Of a stretch of DNA of 64,000 nucleotides, positions 1 to 10,130 are shown piece after piece (the first letter of the stretch is position 1; every line of letters starts with the position of its first letter). Origin of the DNA: Leptospira ainazelensis. Its GTDB lineage: Bacteria > Spirochaetota > Leptospiria > Leptospirales > Leptospiraceae. The notes beneath the pieces were generated by a model that was not told the origin of the DNA, made no database searches, and saw only the letters and a program-made list of their open reading frames with translations. A program made the translations under genes and the position numbers. The stretch is taken from contig NZ_JAFFPT010000078.1 of NCBI RefSeq assembly GCF_016918785.1, forward strand, positions 1 through 64,000, in the 5' to 3' direction.

Positions 1-511
1 TTTTTCATCTGCCAAATCGATACTAATTTCATTGAATAAAGTAATATGACAATTATCCCAATGGGAACAAGTAAATTAGTTAGCTTAAATACCCCTCTAC
101 TAATGTCATCGAAATTTGATTTAATATAAAAAAAACAAAATAAATGAACGGGATGAGTATATACCACGATAATCGAATTTTGATTATAAATAAATTACTA
201 ACTGGTTCGATAGTCACATAAATTAGAGGGTTGTAGTTTTTTACACTGAAGGTTCCATATTCCGTTGGAAGCTTCATTCTTAAGAATAGCATTTTATTCG
301 AAATTACTTTGACAAAGCCATTCTTAAACTCATAAACACGATTTGGCATCAATTCAAGACTCATTTTCAAAACGACTGACTGATGAAGTAATATTCCAGT
401 AGAAAAATCTAAGTTAAAATATTGGTATTTTGTTAAGTAGGAGAACCAAAAGCCAATTACGACAATTAAAAATATAACAAGAAAAATCGATGAATAATCG
501 AACATTTGCAA
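1..511 (-). pseudogene. Membrane protein, frameshifted in an A8 run; runs off the left edge
   Basis: The open frame 80-511 encodes 143 residues with one N-terminal membrane helix and a second near residues 115-133, then stops. After the homopolymer of eight A at 128-135 (T8 on the coding strand) a different frame stays open to base 1. It reads ...DDISRGVFKLTNLL followed by a strongly hydrophobic stretch and ...SIWQMKK, which looks like the natural continuation. I infer a one-base slippage in the T8 run. It may be a real mutation, phase variation or a sequencing error. The start is TTG at 511 or ATG at 505, with AAGGA upstream. I do not recognise the family. Confidence 0.5.
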
Positions 512-597
512 TCAAATCCTTTAAATAAATACCAACTACTAATGTAAGTTTCTCGCCTTTACATCTCGAAACACCGTGAGAAGCCGAAAGGCGCAGA

Positions 598-1923
598 CTA
601 AAGCGATTCTGCCTTTGCGATCCACTGCTCTATATATTCTAAATACCCTTTATCAGGAATAAGGTCTTTCGCTTTTTTTAAGTGCTCCAATGAAGACTTT
701 TTATTATTTAACCAATAGTAGGTGACCCCAATATTCAAATTTGAAATGAAATCATCGGAATAAAGTAACAAGGCCTCAGAAAGGTATTTTTCAGCCATCG
801 AATAATCTTTTTTGATCAAATACATATTCCCTATATTAGATAGATTTGGCAGCCTCTGATCATAATCCAATCCATCAGTCATTTCTAACGACTTTATGTA
901 AAACTTTAAAGCTTCATCGTACAGCTTCATTTCGCTTAATATGAATCCGATTCCATAAACTTGTTTATATGTTAATTCTTTAAAATTCTTTATTTTAACA
1001 ATGTTTTTCTGAAAATAATCGGAGTCCCCTGAATAATATGCAATCATCGATTTTAGATATAACAAATAATCTTGTAATGATTCCGAAACTTTAATAGTCT
1101 CTAATTTATTCTTAAATTGACGATGCTCTTTCATGCCAATGAAATGGCCCGCAACTTTCAGATAGTTTTTAGGTGAGGTAGTTGATAATTCCGATAACTT
1201 ATTATAGATTTTAGGATTGGATATAGATGGGACTTTGACTAAGCTCATTTGTCCATTTGGGGTTATGGTATTGATCACAGGTGCGCAAGTTAGATCAACG
1301 AAGCTATACATTACATTATCCGAAATAACCGTACAATTTTTGAAACAATCTAAAAGAGTCTCAATTGCTTCTTCTTTCTTTCCGATTTTCAAGAGGGCGA
1401 ATGCCTTATTGCCGTAAAGGTCGCCAAATGAAGGTCGGGACTTAAGTCCATCATCCGCATACTTGATTGAAGCAAGGTAATTACCATTGCCTGCTTCCAG
1501 GAACGACAAATAATTTAAGACATTAGGATCGTTCTTATTCTTTGTAAAAGCTTCGTTGAAGTGGTAGAAAGAATCTTTTTCATCTAAAGGGAAGCCGACT
1601 AAACTGGAAACACCAAAAAGCAAATCTCTACGATAATGATTATTTTTTGAAAATTGGATCTCAGCAATTTTCTTTACTTTAGATAAAGGTATTTGCATGT
1701 TTTTAAAGTAATTTAAAGCTGCATTTGAATTTGCATATTCATCTGCAAGTTGGTGAGCAATCCCCGCTAACAAATAATATTCGGGTTCGGATTTTGCTTT
1801 AATCCTAGCTTGCTTAGCCGCCTCTGAATATCTACCTTCAAGAAAAAGATCTTCAAACATATTAGTTTTTCCGCATACTGCGGTGGAGCAAAATATTAAT
1901 AGTATTAGATATAGATTCTTCAT
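598..1923 (-). CDS. Secreted TPR-repeat protein
   Basis: A 441-residue protein if translation starts at the ATG at 1923, which has AAAGGA five bases upstream and opens a signal-peptide-like segment (MKNLYLILLIFCSTAVCGK). The frame is open further upstream, but that part looks non-coding. A cysteine at the end of the signal could be a relaxed spirochaetal lipobox (TAVC). TPR-like helical pairs are visible around residues 150-200 and 320-435 (for example YDEALKFYIKSLE and MAEKYLSEALLLY). Such repeats usually mediate protein-protein contacts. Function unknown; likely periplasmic or lipid-anchored. Confidence 0.75.
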   Translation of the reverse strand: MKNLYLILLIFCSTAVCGKTNMFEDLFLEGRYSEAAKQARIKAKSEPEYYLLAGIAHQLADEYANSNAALNYFKNMQIPLSKVKKIAEIQFSKNNHYRRDLLFGVSSLVGFPLDEKDSFYHFNEAFTKNKNDPNVLNYLSFLEAGNGNYLASIKYADDGLKSRPSFGDLYGNKAFALLKIGKKEEAIETLLDCFKNCTVISDNVMYSFVDLTCAPVINTITPNGQMSLVKVPSISNPKIYNKLSELSTTSPKNYLKVAGHFIGMKEHRQFKNKLETIKVSESLQDYLLYLKSMIAYYSGDSDYFQKNIVKIKNFKELTYKQVYGIGFILSEMKLYDEALKFYIKSLEMTDGLDYDQRLPNLSNIGNMYLIKKDYSMAEKYLSEALLLYSDDFISNLNIGVTYYWLNNKKSSLEHLKKAKDLIPDKGYLEYIEQWIAKAESL

Positions 1924-2116
1924 GTTTTCCTTTAACAATTTTATTTTCAATATCGTTCGCATATATTTCTCAACCTTTGCGTTCCTGGGAAGTTTGCACT
2001 CTAAGCTCGAATTGAATCCAAGAAACGAACGGAGCCAGAGCATAAATCAATTTTTGTTCTGTTCATTCTATACATATGGCGACCAACTAAACGAGAGTCA
2101 ACGTTAGACGTCGTTA

Positions 2117-2947
2117 TTACCTTTTTCGCTCCACTTTTCTCCAATCAAATTTCAGAGGATCTTCAAGCTGAGCAGTTGTATCGAATGGGTGATTATATTT
2201 TGAATTTGAAAAGATGATATAGTATAGAACTTTAGCGTTCGAAATCGGCCATTTTGTAGATGTTCCGACTTTTCCAAGAACTTGACCTTTGGAAACTTTA
2301 TTTCCCTCTTCAACTTCAATGAAATCAAGTGGTCCATAAATGGATTTTACGCCCCTTCCATGATCCACCATAACTACGCCGCCATATCCTCTTGAATTTC
2401 TATCAATAAACGCGATTACACCATCACTCACAGTTGGTATATCCGAACTTTTTTCAACTTTCATTCTCAGTCCTCTTGTATAGATGGACCCAGTTGTGTC
2501 TTTAGTTATCGGCACCACGCTTCCGTATAATTCTCGAACATTATCCTCCATCCGGACTAACTGTGACCCCAATTCGATCAGTGAATTTTCTCCATCTGAT
2601 AAACTATATTTTATTTCTATGGCTTTCGGGTTTTTAACAAGTAACCTTAGAATATCTGAGTTTTTCGAATTTTTAATTGTACAGATGTATGACTCATCGC
2701 AGCTTACATTTAAATCAGTTGCGATAAAGTCTGCATAAACTGAATTTATAATTAGAGCGTACTTGTTATTACTCTTATTTGTAAGAAACCGAAGATAAAT
2801 CGGTGAATAATTTTTATCTTTATAACTATTTTCTGATTCTGTATTAAGTTTCCAAAGACCATCCAATTGTACAGAATAATTATTATCAGAGCCATTTATC
2901 AGTTCCGCCTGAGCCAACAATAGTATTACGATTAAATACTTTTTCAT
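2117..2947 (-). CDS. Secreted M23/LytM-like protein lacking zinc ligands
   Basis: A 276-residue protein with an N-terminal signal peptide. The C-terminal 130 residues match the LytM/M23 fold: SDGVIAFIDRNSRGYGGVVMVDHGRG, then a V-x-x-G-x-V-x-x-GQVLGKVGTS segment. Active enzymes have H-x-x-x-D, a second His after the Y (YaHL) and a final H-x-H. Here these positions read RGLRM, YGPL and VLYYIIF, so all zinc ligands appear replaced. By analogy with EnvC and NlpD it may bind peptidoglycan or activate an amidase rather than cut; that role is inference. The start has AGGT upstream. Confidence 0.7.
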   Translation of the reverse strand: MKKYLIVILLLAQAELINGSDNNYSVQLDGLWKLNTESENSYKDKNYSPIYLRFLTNKSNNKYALIINSVYADFIATDLNVSCDESYICTIKNSKNSDILRLLVKNPKAIEIKYSLSDGENSLIELGSQLVRMEDNVRELYGSVVPITKDTTGSIYTRGLRMKVEKSSDIPTVSDGVIAFIDRNSRGYGGVVMVDHGRGVKSIYGPLDFIEVEEGNKVSKGQVLGKVGTSTKWPISNAKVLYYIIFSNSKYNHPFDTTAQLEDPLKFDWRKVERKR

Positions 2948-3084
2948 TTTTACCTATTCAATGTTAACCTGAAATAAAAACACCTAAAAGAAAATATTTC
3001 TCGAAATTCTCGCTACCGAAACATCCGGAGAAGTCGGAGCTGTCCAATGTAAAATCTATTTAAGAAACGGGTATAACCAAGACT

Positions 3085-3831
3085 TCAAATGTGAATTACA
3101 AACGTAACTTGGTTTCTCGTCAGCTCTATATTTGAAGTCGTCCCAATTGGAACCAGCTCCCTTTTACCCCAATTAAATTCTTTTCTTTTGCTATCCAGAA
3201 ACCATTTCGTCACCGAAACTGCATTTTTATCTTCGTTGTTATTGCTCGAGTAGTAAATTTGAACTTCTTCAGAATTTCTTTTTATATCTGTAACCCTTAC
3301 ACTAAAACTATTATACTTACTCAATATAGCAATTGTATCTATGACGGTGTTGATTTCAATTGTGTAAACTTCGTAAAAAACATCGTCCCCATCCCCACTC
3401 AAGAACCCATCCGAAATAAAATTTAATTGACAATGGTTCTTCCCCGTCTTCTTGAAATAAGATCTTAACTCATTGTAGAATTCCTCTTTAACGATAGCAT
3501 CACCTCTATATAATGAGTTGCGTTTGTCATAAAAACTTTGATCAAGAATTTGAGCAAAGCCACTAAATATCCATCCCGTCTGGTTTAAATATTTGACTTT
3601 CCACCAGGTGCCTTTCGTATTTTCTATTGTTTCATAAACTTCACTTTTAGCAAGAATTGTAAACACCTCGTCTTTCGGAATAAGCATTAGTTTGTCAGAG
3701 TTAGTTTTAGAATTCGCTCTTAGATATAGCCCTTTAGGTGCAATAACGTATCCTTGCTCATCCATTGGAATCTTACAGTTTAGCGAAATAATAAATATGA
3801 AAAAGTAACTTATAGCTTTTCTGTAGCTCAT
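3085..3831 (-). CDS. SH3-domain lipoprotein
   Basis: A 248-residue predicted lipoprotein: short signal ending ISLNC, then a bacterial SH3 (SH3b) domain at about residues 28-95 (YVIAPKGLYLRANSKTNSDKL ... GTWWKVKYLNQTGWIFSGF). The C-terminal half (about 100-248) is unrecognised. SH3b domains commonly bind peptidoglycan or cell-surface ligands. AGGA lies seven bases upstream of the ATG. Similar SH3b lipoproteins occur at 6114-6617 and 12723-13586, so this is one member of a local family. Confidence 0.7.
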   Translation of the reverse strand: MSYRKAISYFFIFIISLNCKIPMDEQGYVIAPKGLYLRANSKTNSDKLMLIPKDEVFTILAKSEVYETIENTKGTWWKVKYLNQTGWIFSGFAQILDQSFYDKRNSLYRGDAIVKEEFYNELRSYFKKTGKNHCQLNFISDGFLSGDGDDVFYEVYTIEINTVIDTIAILSKYNSFSVRVTDIKRNSEEVQIYYSSNNNEDKNAVSVTKWFLDSKRKEFNWGKRELVPIGTTSNIELTRNQVTFVIHI

Positions 3832-3938
3832 TTTTAATTCCTATAATTCTAATTCATGCATAAAACTACGTAGATTTCTCGACGTTTTGCTTTCGAGCAG
3901 GAATCGAATAATACGGCGTGGGGCCTTTTTCTTAAATC

Positions 3939-4820
3939 TTACTCTTCCGTAATAAACACGGAGAATATTTTTTTGTTCTTAGTTTCAAATGAACATTGCG
4001 AAAAGTCAGAATATAGCAAATCAATTTCTGGAGATTGTTTACGTTCTTTCAACTTAACGTTTAATTTCTTTGAAGCAATTTGAATATTGTCCCCAAAAAC
4101 GACTGACTTGAATAGTTCCTGATTCGAATTGCCGTAGGTGCTTAATTGAAGAGAATAGACTTTACCCGCCTCCTCTTCTCCGCCATCATAAACGTAAAGA
4201 ACAGTTTTCGTGTCTTTGTCTATTATATAAACTTTCCCATTTTGATTCCTATGCTTCATAGTATCATAGGCGGGACCATATTTATCTTCAATGGAATCTA
4301 TAGTTTCATTGTAATTTGATCCGAGTTTAATTCCCATCAATGAGTCTGAGAAACATGCACTTTGATCCAATGGTGCATTCGATTTTTTTAGGGATCCAAG
4401 CAAGAATACACGTTTTTTATTTTTGAAAGCTCCGTAAAAAAACACGGTCGCTTTAAATTGAATGTTAGAATCTATTTCCTTTTGTAGTTCTGCAAATTGA
4501 GATTGAGTTATCCAAATTTTTTGTGTTTCTTTGCGATTTTGGAATGGGATCTCGTATTTATAATCACTGAAATTAAATTTTTCAATTCGTACGTTACCAA
4601 ATGAGTCAATAATCCATTTCTCATTGTTAGGAATTTCAATGATTGGACCTACTGCCCTAACCAACACATCAAATTTAGACAATCTTGCGTCTGTATTAAA
4701 ATCTGAGTCAGGAGAATTTTCTAAAGGAACTGCTTGTCGAAAACGCGAGAATGAAATCAGGTCTTCGGAAAAGAGATCAATCGATATCAGTAAGATGAGT
4801 AGCGGAACGAATTTTTTCAT
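3939..4820 (-). CDS. Secreted hypothetical protein
   Basis: A 293-residue protein when started at the ATG at 4820, which has GGAGA upstream and begins a clear signal peptide (MKKFVPLLILLISIDLFSEDL). The open frame extends to 4889, but that extension has no signal or ribosome site. The mature part has no domain I recognise. It includes DSLMGIKLGSNYNETIDSIEDKYGPAYDT, a pattern seen in secreted bacterial proteins where a 'G x s..e.. Lg.P' segment recurs. Function unknown. Confidence 0.6.
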   Translation of the reverse strand: MKKFVPLLILLISIDLFSEDLISFSRFRQAVPLENSPDSDFNTDARLSKFDVLVRAVGPIIEIPNNEKWIIDSFGNVRIEKFNFSDYKYEIPFQNRKETQKIWITQSQFAELQKEIDSNIQFKATVFFYGAFKNKKRVFLLGSLKKSNAPLDQSACFSDSLMGIKLGSNYNETIDSIEDKYGPAYDTMKHRNQNGKVYIIDKDTKTVLYVYDGGEEEAGKVYSLQLSTYGNSNQELFKSVVFGDNIQIASKKLNVKLKERKQSPEIDLLYSDFSQCSFETKNKKIFSVFITEE

Positions 4821-5292
4821 TATTTCTCCAATATTTTCGTAACTTGTCGCCTTAACAATACTATACCTTATCCATCCGTTTCCAGACATAGAATTTTTTC
4901 AACTACACCCTTACGAAATTTCGCCATAACTTCCCCTCTTCTTTGAGCGAACGTCCCCCTAACAAAACCTGCTTTCTGAATATCCAACAGCCCTTTACAG
5001 ACAAGTTAAAGAGCAAATACATTCCAAAGTGGAATGGTCCATCACTGTTAGATGTGATTATCTTTTCGGTAATCGAAATTCTTTTGGAGATCGGGCGATT
5101 CCTACGCTGATTAGGAATCTCAATAGGATCAGCAATTTCAATTACTCGGCGATGGCAATGGAAATTATAGATGAAGCACAATAGGAACGGAATATTTGAC
5201 AAAATCTAAAGTCATAATTTGCTCGCCATCAACACAAAGGTAAAAATATTATAATTTAAAACTTCGATTCTCAAACTTAATACAAACAGGTT
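4821..5292. other. 472-bp intergenic gap
   Basis: This gap separates a minus-strand gene from a plus-strand lipoprotein gene, so it should hold divergent promoters. A 99-codon open frame on the minus strand (4903-5202) has no ribosome site, signal or recognisable motif, and I do not call it. Nothing else is evident. Confidence 0.5.
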
Positions 5293-6069
5293 ATGATTAA
5301 AACGCGACTTTACTTTTTTTGCATTGTGATTTTGTTATTAGGAAACTGTAAAAAAAATTCCAACTCTCTACCCGATTATCATTGGCCTGATTCAGATCAC
5401 GAAAAGAATCAAATACTCTTAAGTATAGATAAATGGAATAGTTCCGATGGAATTTATATAGAATTTCTTGCTGAAAATAAAATTAACTATCACGAGGAAT
5501 CTGAACCGGTTCGATCAGGTCGAGGCGTTTACTCTATCAAAGATAACAAATTAAATCTCCAATTTAAAGAAACATATGGAGAAAATAATTATGAACACGA
5601 ATTCGATTGTATATTCGGCTATGAAGAAAATAGCTATTTACCCCAGCAATACATCGAGTGCCCGCAATCGATTATGTCAAGTAGACCCGTAAAGATATAT
5701 AATAAAAAATCGATTAATCCACCAGGAACTCCAGCCTTAATAGAAAACGAGAAAATCCTAACAATGGGTAATATACTTGGAACAATCAATTTTGACTCAT
5801 TCTTTCGTTCAAAACCAGATCTTAACTCGAAAGAAATTCCTTTCTATGACCTCGCCCCTGAAGAATGTTTGGAAGATCTATCTAAATCTCCTAAGCAAGT
5901 AAGATTACCAAAAGGATTCAAAATCGTAATTATCGGAAAAACGGAAAAACTTAGTAAAATCGAAAACTGGAACAGTCCTTGGTATTATATCGAAGCGAGT
6001 ATAAACTGTTACGGAGAGATACATAGGAGTAACGGTTGGATATACGGTCAATTCGTAGATTTAGAATAA
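5293..6069 (+). CDS. Lipoprotein, DHExNQ/SH3-like family (copy 1)
   Basis: A 258-residue predicted lipoprotein with signal ending LLLGNC. It is clearly paralogous to the protein at 13940-14749. Shared blocks are D-x-DHE-x-NQ-x-L-x-SID-x-W near the N-terminus, PQQYI-x-C mid-protein, IPF-x-DL-x-x-EECL, and a C-terminal NxWY...C-x-G...GW-x-YG-x-F resembling the end of an SH3-like domain. Function unknown; likely at the cell surface or in the periplasm. It is followed 44 bp later by an SH3b lipoprotein in the same direction. Confidence 0.7.
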   Translation: MIKTRLYFFCIVILLLGNCKKNSNSLPDYHWPDSDHEKNQILLSIDKWNSSDGIYIEFLAENKINYHEESEPVRSGRGVYSIKDNKLNLQFKETYGENNYEHEFDCIFGYEENSYLPQQYIECPQSIMSSRPVKIYNKKSINPPGTPALIENEKILTMGNILGTINFDSFFRSKPDLNSKEIPFYDLAPEECLEDLSKSPKQVRLPKGFKIVIIGKTEKLSKIENWNSPWYYIEASINCYGEIHRSNGWIYGQFVDLE

Positions 6070-6113
6070 GAATGGTTCCATCTAAAAATCTAACTACTAT
6101 TAGGAAATTACAA

Positions 6114-6617
6114 ATGTACTCTAAAATTACGATTATTATTCTATTACTCATTTCAACTTTTAATTGCACATCCAAAGAAACGATCCAAGTAAAAAGAGAA
6201 TCTCTAAAAGGATATTTTTCAGTCAACGCAGAAGGCGGGCTACGATTGCGTGAAAATCCAAATATTCAAGCAAAAATAATTCTAACGATTCCGGAAAGTA
6301 AAATTGTCTATGTTCTCGAAGAAGTGGGAGAAATTGAAACGAACGATGAAAAAAAAGGGAAATGGGTAAAACTTGAATATAAAAGAACGATTGGTTACGC
6401 ATTTGGCCCATTTCTCGCGAAGGTAGAAAGAGATCTTAGCAATTTTAAGAACAAGTCTTTAAAACTCGGTAACAGTAAAAGCCACACAAAAATTTTCGAA
6501 ACATTGATAGAAAGTAAATTGCCTGAAACCTACGACCAAAGTAAAGATAGAAGAGAATATAAATCGGATGAATATCAAATTGAAAATTACCTTGCACGCG
6601 ACGAATATTTAACCTAG
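6114..6617 (+). pseudogene. SH3-domain lipoprotein, 3' end cut by an insertion sequence
   Basis: Starts at the ATG at 6114 (TAGGAA upstream); 167 residues. The signal ends STFNC (lipobox), followed by an SH3b domain (GLRLRENPNIQAK ... GKWVKLEYKRTIGYAFGPF) similar to those at 3085-3831 and 12723-13586. The stop codon TAG at 6615-6617 lies in or next to the terminal repeat of the IS beginning at about 6613. The protein is about 80-120 residues shorter than its relatives, so I infer truncation by insertion. The 3' remnant may be 9064-9455. Confidence 0.6.
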
Positions 6618-6666
6618 TTACGTAAAAGTAGACACCTTTTTCGCTCCAAATAAGGAAAAGGTTAAT

Positions 6667-6966
6667 ATGAGTAGAAAGGGAAAATACTCCCCGGAGTTTA
6701 AAGAACAGGCAGTAAAACGAACGCTTTCTGGTTCATTTACAATAAAAGAAGTTTCCCAATCATTAGGAGTCAGCTATTTTATGCTACGACAATGGAAGGC
6801 AGAATACTTGAAAAAGTCTGACGATCAAAATCCCCCGACAGATAAACAGCTCAAAGAAAGCGAAGAGCTGAAAAGACTCCGAAAAGAAAATCTTAAACTT
6901 AAAGAAGAGAATGCTATCCTAAAAAAGTTTGCAGCCATGCTTTCTCGGGAACAAAATCCAGATTAG
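6667..6966 (+). CDS. IS3-family transposase OrfA (outer element)
   Basis: A 99-residue HTH_Tnp_1-type protein: YSPEFKEQAVKRTLSGSFT, then a helix-turn-helix (IKEVSQSLGVSYFMLRQWKAEY) and a C-terminal leucine-rich coiled coil (LKRLRKENLKLKEENAILKKF). In the IS3 family OrfA binds the terminal repeats and is fused to OrfB by programmed frameshifting. The start has AAGG upstream. It is intact, but its OrfB partner is disrupted, so the outer element is unlikely to move by itself. Confidence 0.85.
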   Translation: MSRKGKYSPEFKEQAVKRTLSGSFTIKEVSQSLGVSYFMLRQWKAEYLKKSDDQNPPTDKQLKESEELKRLRKENLKLKEENAILKKFAAMLSREQNPD

Positions 6967-6971
6967 AGTTT

Positions 6972-7445
6972 ATGGAAAGCCATCGTTCAGAGTTTTCCAT
7001 TAAAAGCATGGCGGAAGTATTGAGTGTTTCTCGAACTTATTATTATAAGTTCCTAAAACGTTGCAGAAATGAATTCGATAAGGTTGATCGCGTTTTAGTC
7101 GATTTCATTCAAGAGACATGGATCAAAAGCAAAAAGAATTATGGGTTAGTTCGTCTCTTGGATGAAGTTCGAAAGGCTTCTCTTCCTTATGGAGCCAGGA
7201 AGGTTCGTAAAGTGATGAAATTATGCGATATCCGAGGAAAACAAGAGAAACGATTTCGGGTATTTACGACAGATTCGGATCATTCTGAGCGAACTGCTCC
7301 CGATTTGGTAAGACGTAACTTCCATGTAGCATCTAAGAATCGAACTTGGGTATCGGATATCACATTCATAAAGTGTTTTACTGGCTGGTTTTATCTTTGT
7401 GTCATCTTGGACTTGTATTCGAGAAAAGTAATAGGTTGGTCTCTT
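6972..7445 (+). pseudogene. IS3-family transposase OrfB, 5' part
   Basis: The N-terminal part of an IS3 OrfB integrase: HTH_21-like start (MAEVLSVSRTYYYKFLKR), then the first DDE catalytic region (RTWVSDITFI) and the second (CVILDLYSRKVIGWS). The frame is broken at codon GGT-TGG-TCT-CTT by the inner IS. Joining base 7445 to base 8669 (dropping the inner element and one CTT) restores an uninterrupted frame into the 3' part at 8669-9037. Confidence 0.85.
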
Positions 7446-7473
7446 TGGAGTTCCCCCGAAAAAACGGACAGAG

Positions 7474-8333
<860 letters not shown>

Positions 8334-8337
<4 letters not shown>

Positions 8338-8609
8338 TTGCGGGGTTTCAAGAAGATGGCCACGGACTTTTTTAAGATTTCCCTCTCCTCCGTCACTTCC
8401 GCTAATTCTTTTTTGAGGCGAGCTACTTCATCCTGAAGGGCATCTTTGAACGGTCCGTCATCTGTAAGATACTTCTTCTTCCAGTTTCTTAGGGTATTTA
8501 TCGATCTACCTAATTCTTGGGCCAATTGACCTAGGGACTTGCTGCTTTTTAACAAGAGGTCTACTGCGTTCTTTTGAAATTCTTCATCGTATTGAGATTT
8601 ACGCGTCAT
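8334..8609 (-). CDS. IS3-group transposase OrfA (inner element)
   Basis: A 91-residue OrfA from the ATG at 8609, which has AAAGGATC nine bases upstream. The frame extends to 8666 but that part is leader. It shows the HTH (KSLGQLAQELGRSINTLRNWKKKY) and a coiled coil (ARLKKELAEVTEEREILKKSVAIF). The ATGA overlap with orfB at 8334-8337 is typical of this group. Confidence 0.85.
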
Positions 8610-8668
8610 GCTTGTTGATCCTTTTTCTATTGCATAACCGTGTCCACTAAATCGGCGGAGGTTCACTT

Positions 8669-9037
8669 AGCAAAAGGAACGACTCTGAACTCGTTTGTAA
8701 CACGCTCGCGAAGGCTATCGAATCCAGAAATCCAACAAGGGGTTTAATTTTCCATTCTGACCGAGGATCCAATTATTGTTCTCGTGAAGTTCGCGAGCTT
8801 TTGTTTGCGAATAAAATCCGTAGAAGTAATAGCAGAAAAGGAAATTGCTGGGACAACGCTGTTGCTGAGTCCTTCTTTGGTTCTCTTAAAAGAGAAATGG
8901 AATATAACGTCTTTTATAATCTTGAGGAAGCCACATGCGCTTTCTTTGATCATATAGAAGTATTTTATAATAGACAAAGGTCTCACTCCTTTTTAGGTTA
9001 CGTGAGTCCTACGGAATTTGAAGAAAGAATTGCTTAA
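8669..9037 (+). pseudogene. IS3-family transposase OrfB, 3' part (outer element)
   Basis: Continues the outer orfB after the inner insertion: SKRNDSELV...IESRNPTRGLIFHSDRG, then RKGNCWDNAVAESFFGSLKRE with the catalytic Glu, and ends HSFLGYVSPTEFEERIA. Read from 8669 it is in frame with the 5' part once the inner element and one CTT are removed, so the disruption is purely insertional. Confidence 0.85.
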
Positions 9038-9063
9038 AAAGTGTCTCCTAAAACGTAAATAGG

Positions 9064-9455
9064 CTAATTCTGTAGTATCCATCTCTCCTCGCAAAGAACC
9101 GTGTGCCGGATACCTACACTCTTATTGCTATAATTTTATATTGAAGAATGGGAAGACAATCAATACCGATATGAATCGGGAATCTTACGGTGAGCTTACT
9201 CATATTTCAAAGAAGGCCGCATTCTTTACTATCTTCGGCGGCGAGGGTGACGAATATGGTGGCGGGTCGGAAAGCCATACAGTCGCTTTCGTATTTAAAA
9301 CAAAGAAATCATTAGTTGCCAGGAGCGGGTGGAGCGAAACTTGTCCTAATGAATGTCCATGTGCCAAGCCAAAAGTATTTACCAAAACTGTTTACGAATA
9401 TCTTGACGGCGGGGGAATTCCTTCAGACTCAGAGTTACGAGGAATTTTTAAATAG
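9064..9455 (+). pseudogene. 3' gene fragment next to the insertion sequence
   Basis: The frame is open from the IS end to the stop at 9455 and reads SPRKEPCAGYLHSYCYNFILKN..., then a Gly-rich and Cys-rich tail (GEGDEYGGGSES, CPNECPCAKPK). The first credible start is a TTG at 9141 with no good ribosome site. Its position suggests it is the C-terminal remainder of a gene split by the IS, perhaps the SH3 lipoprotein starting at 6114. That link is inference and needs an intact relative. Confidence 0.45.
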
Positions 9456-9497
9456 TGTGCAAGAATTTAAAGGGTGAACTAGTAATAGTATCTAAAT

Positions 9498-10127
9498 TTA
9501 ATCAGCTCTAATATGCAGCTGCAGATTCTTATCCAATTTAATATTCTTACCGCGAAATTCCCACAAATAATCGTTAACACAATCGCCGGGGAAAGTTGGA
9601 TTTACTTTTTCTATTCTTGAACATAAGGGTTCTTCAAAAGAAACAGAAATCGTAAGATTTTCCAATTTTCCTCCCCAGAGCGAGCCTGTTCTAAGTATAT
9701 ATTCTAAATAATCTCCTTCACGACCGTCATACTTATCGTTTTCCCAACGGACCAAATCATAATCATAACTGATGATATGATTGGAATTCATTTGTCTCAT
9801 GCTATCCACTTTAAACGTAATCATTGAGGAATAAAGGTCATCACCTAATTTAAAATACCCACCAATCGGAGGTTCCAATCTGGAACATTCCAACTCGATA
9901 TTATTCCAAAATGCGCGAAAGTTTCGATACTTAATAAGCGAATTTTCAGGAAAAACAAGTTTTTCTTTAAACCCACGGGTCCCTTCAAAATTGAATTCGA
10001 TTCTAACGTTGATTATTCTATCCTTTCTTACAAATAATGTAACCTTTTCATCTTTAAATTTTGGTATTGAATTTAGGTCAAATAAGGGAAGCATGAAGAG
10101 CGCGATAATTGGCCCCTTGAACAACAT
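9498..10127 (-). CDS. Secreted hypothetical protein (DUF4424-like end)
   Basis: 209 residues with a short hydrophobic N-terminus. The C-terminal part (DYLEYILRTGSLWGGKLENLTISVSFEEP) resembles the 'Y.l.tG..W.G.I....I.v' pattern of DUF4424-type secreted proteins; the resemblance is weak. It starts 3 bp after the stop of the gene at 10131-10853 and has no obvious ribosome site, so it is probably translated by coupling in the same operon. Confidence 0.6.
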   Translation of the reverse strand: MLFKGPIIALFMLPLFDLNSIPKFKDEKVTLFVRKDRIINVRIEFNFEGTRGFKEKLVFPENSLIKYRNFRAFWNNIELECSRLEPPIGGYFKLGDDLYSSMITFKVDSMRQMNSNHIISYDYDLVRWENDKYDGREGDYLEYILRTGSLWGGKLENLTISVSFEEPLCSRIEKVNPTFPGDCVNDYLWEFRGKNIKLDKNLQLHIRAD

Positions 10128-10130
10128 ATA

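Noticed and set aside
4903..5202. 99-codon frame in the intergenic gap
   Set aside because: No ribosome site, no signal, composition not clearly coding; I could not support it.
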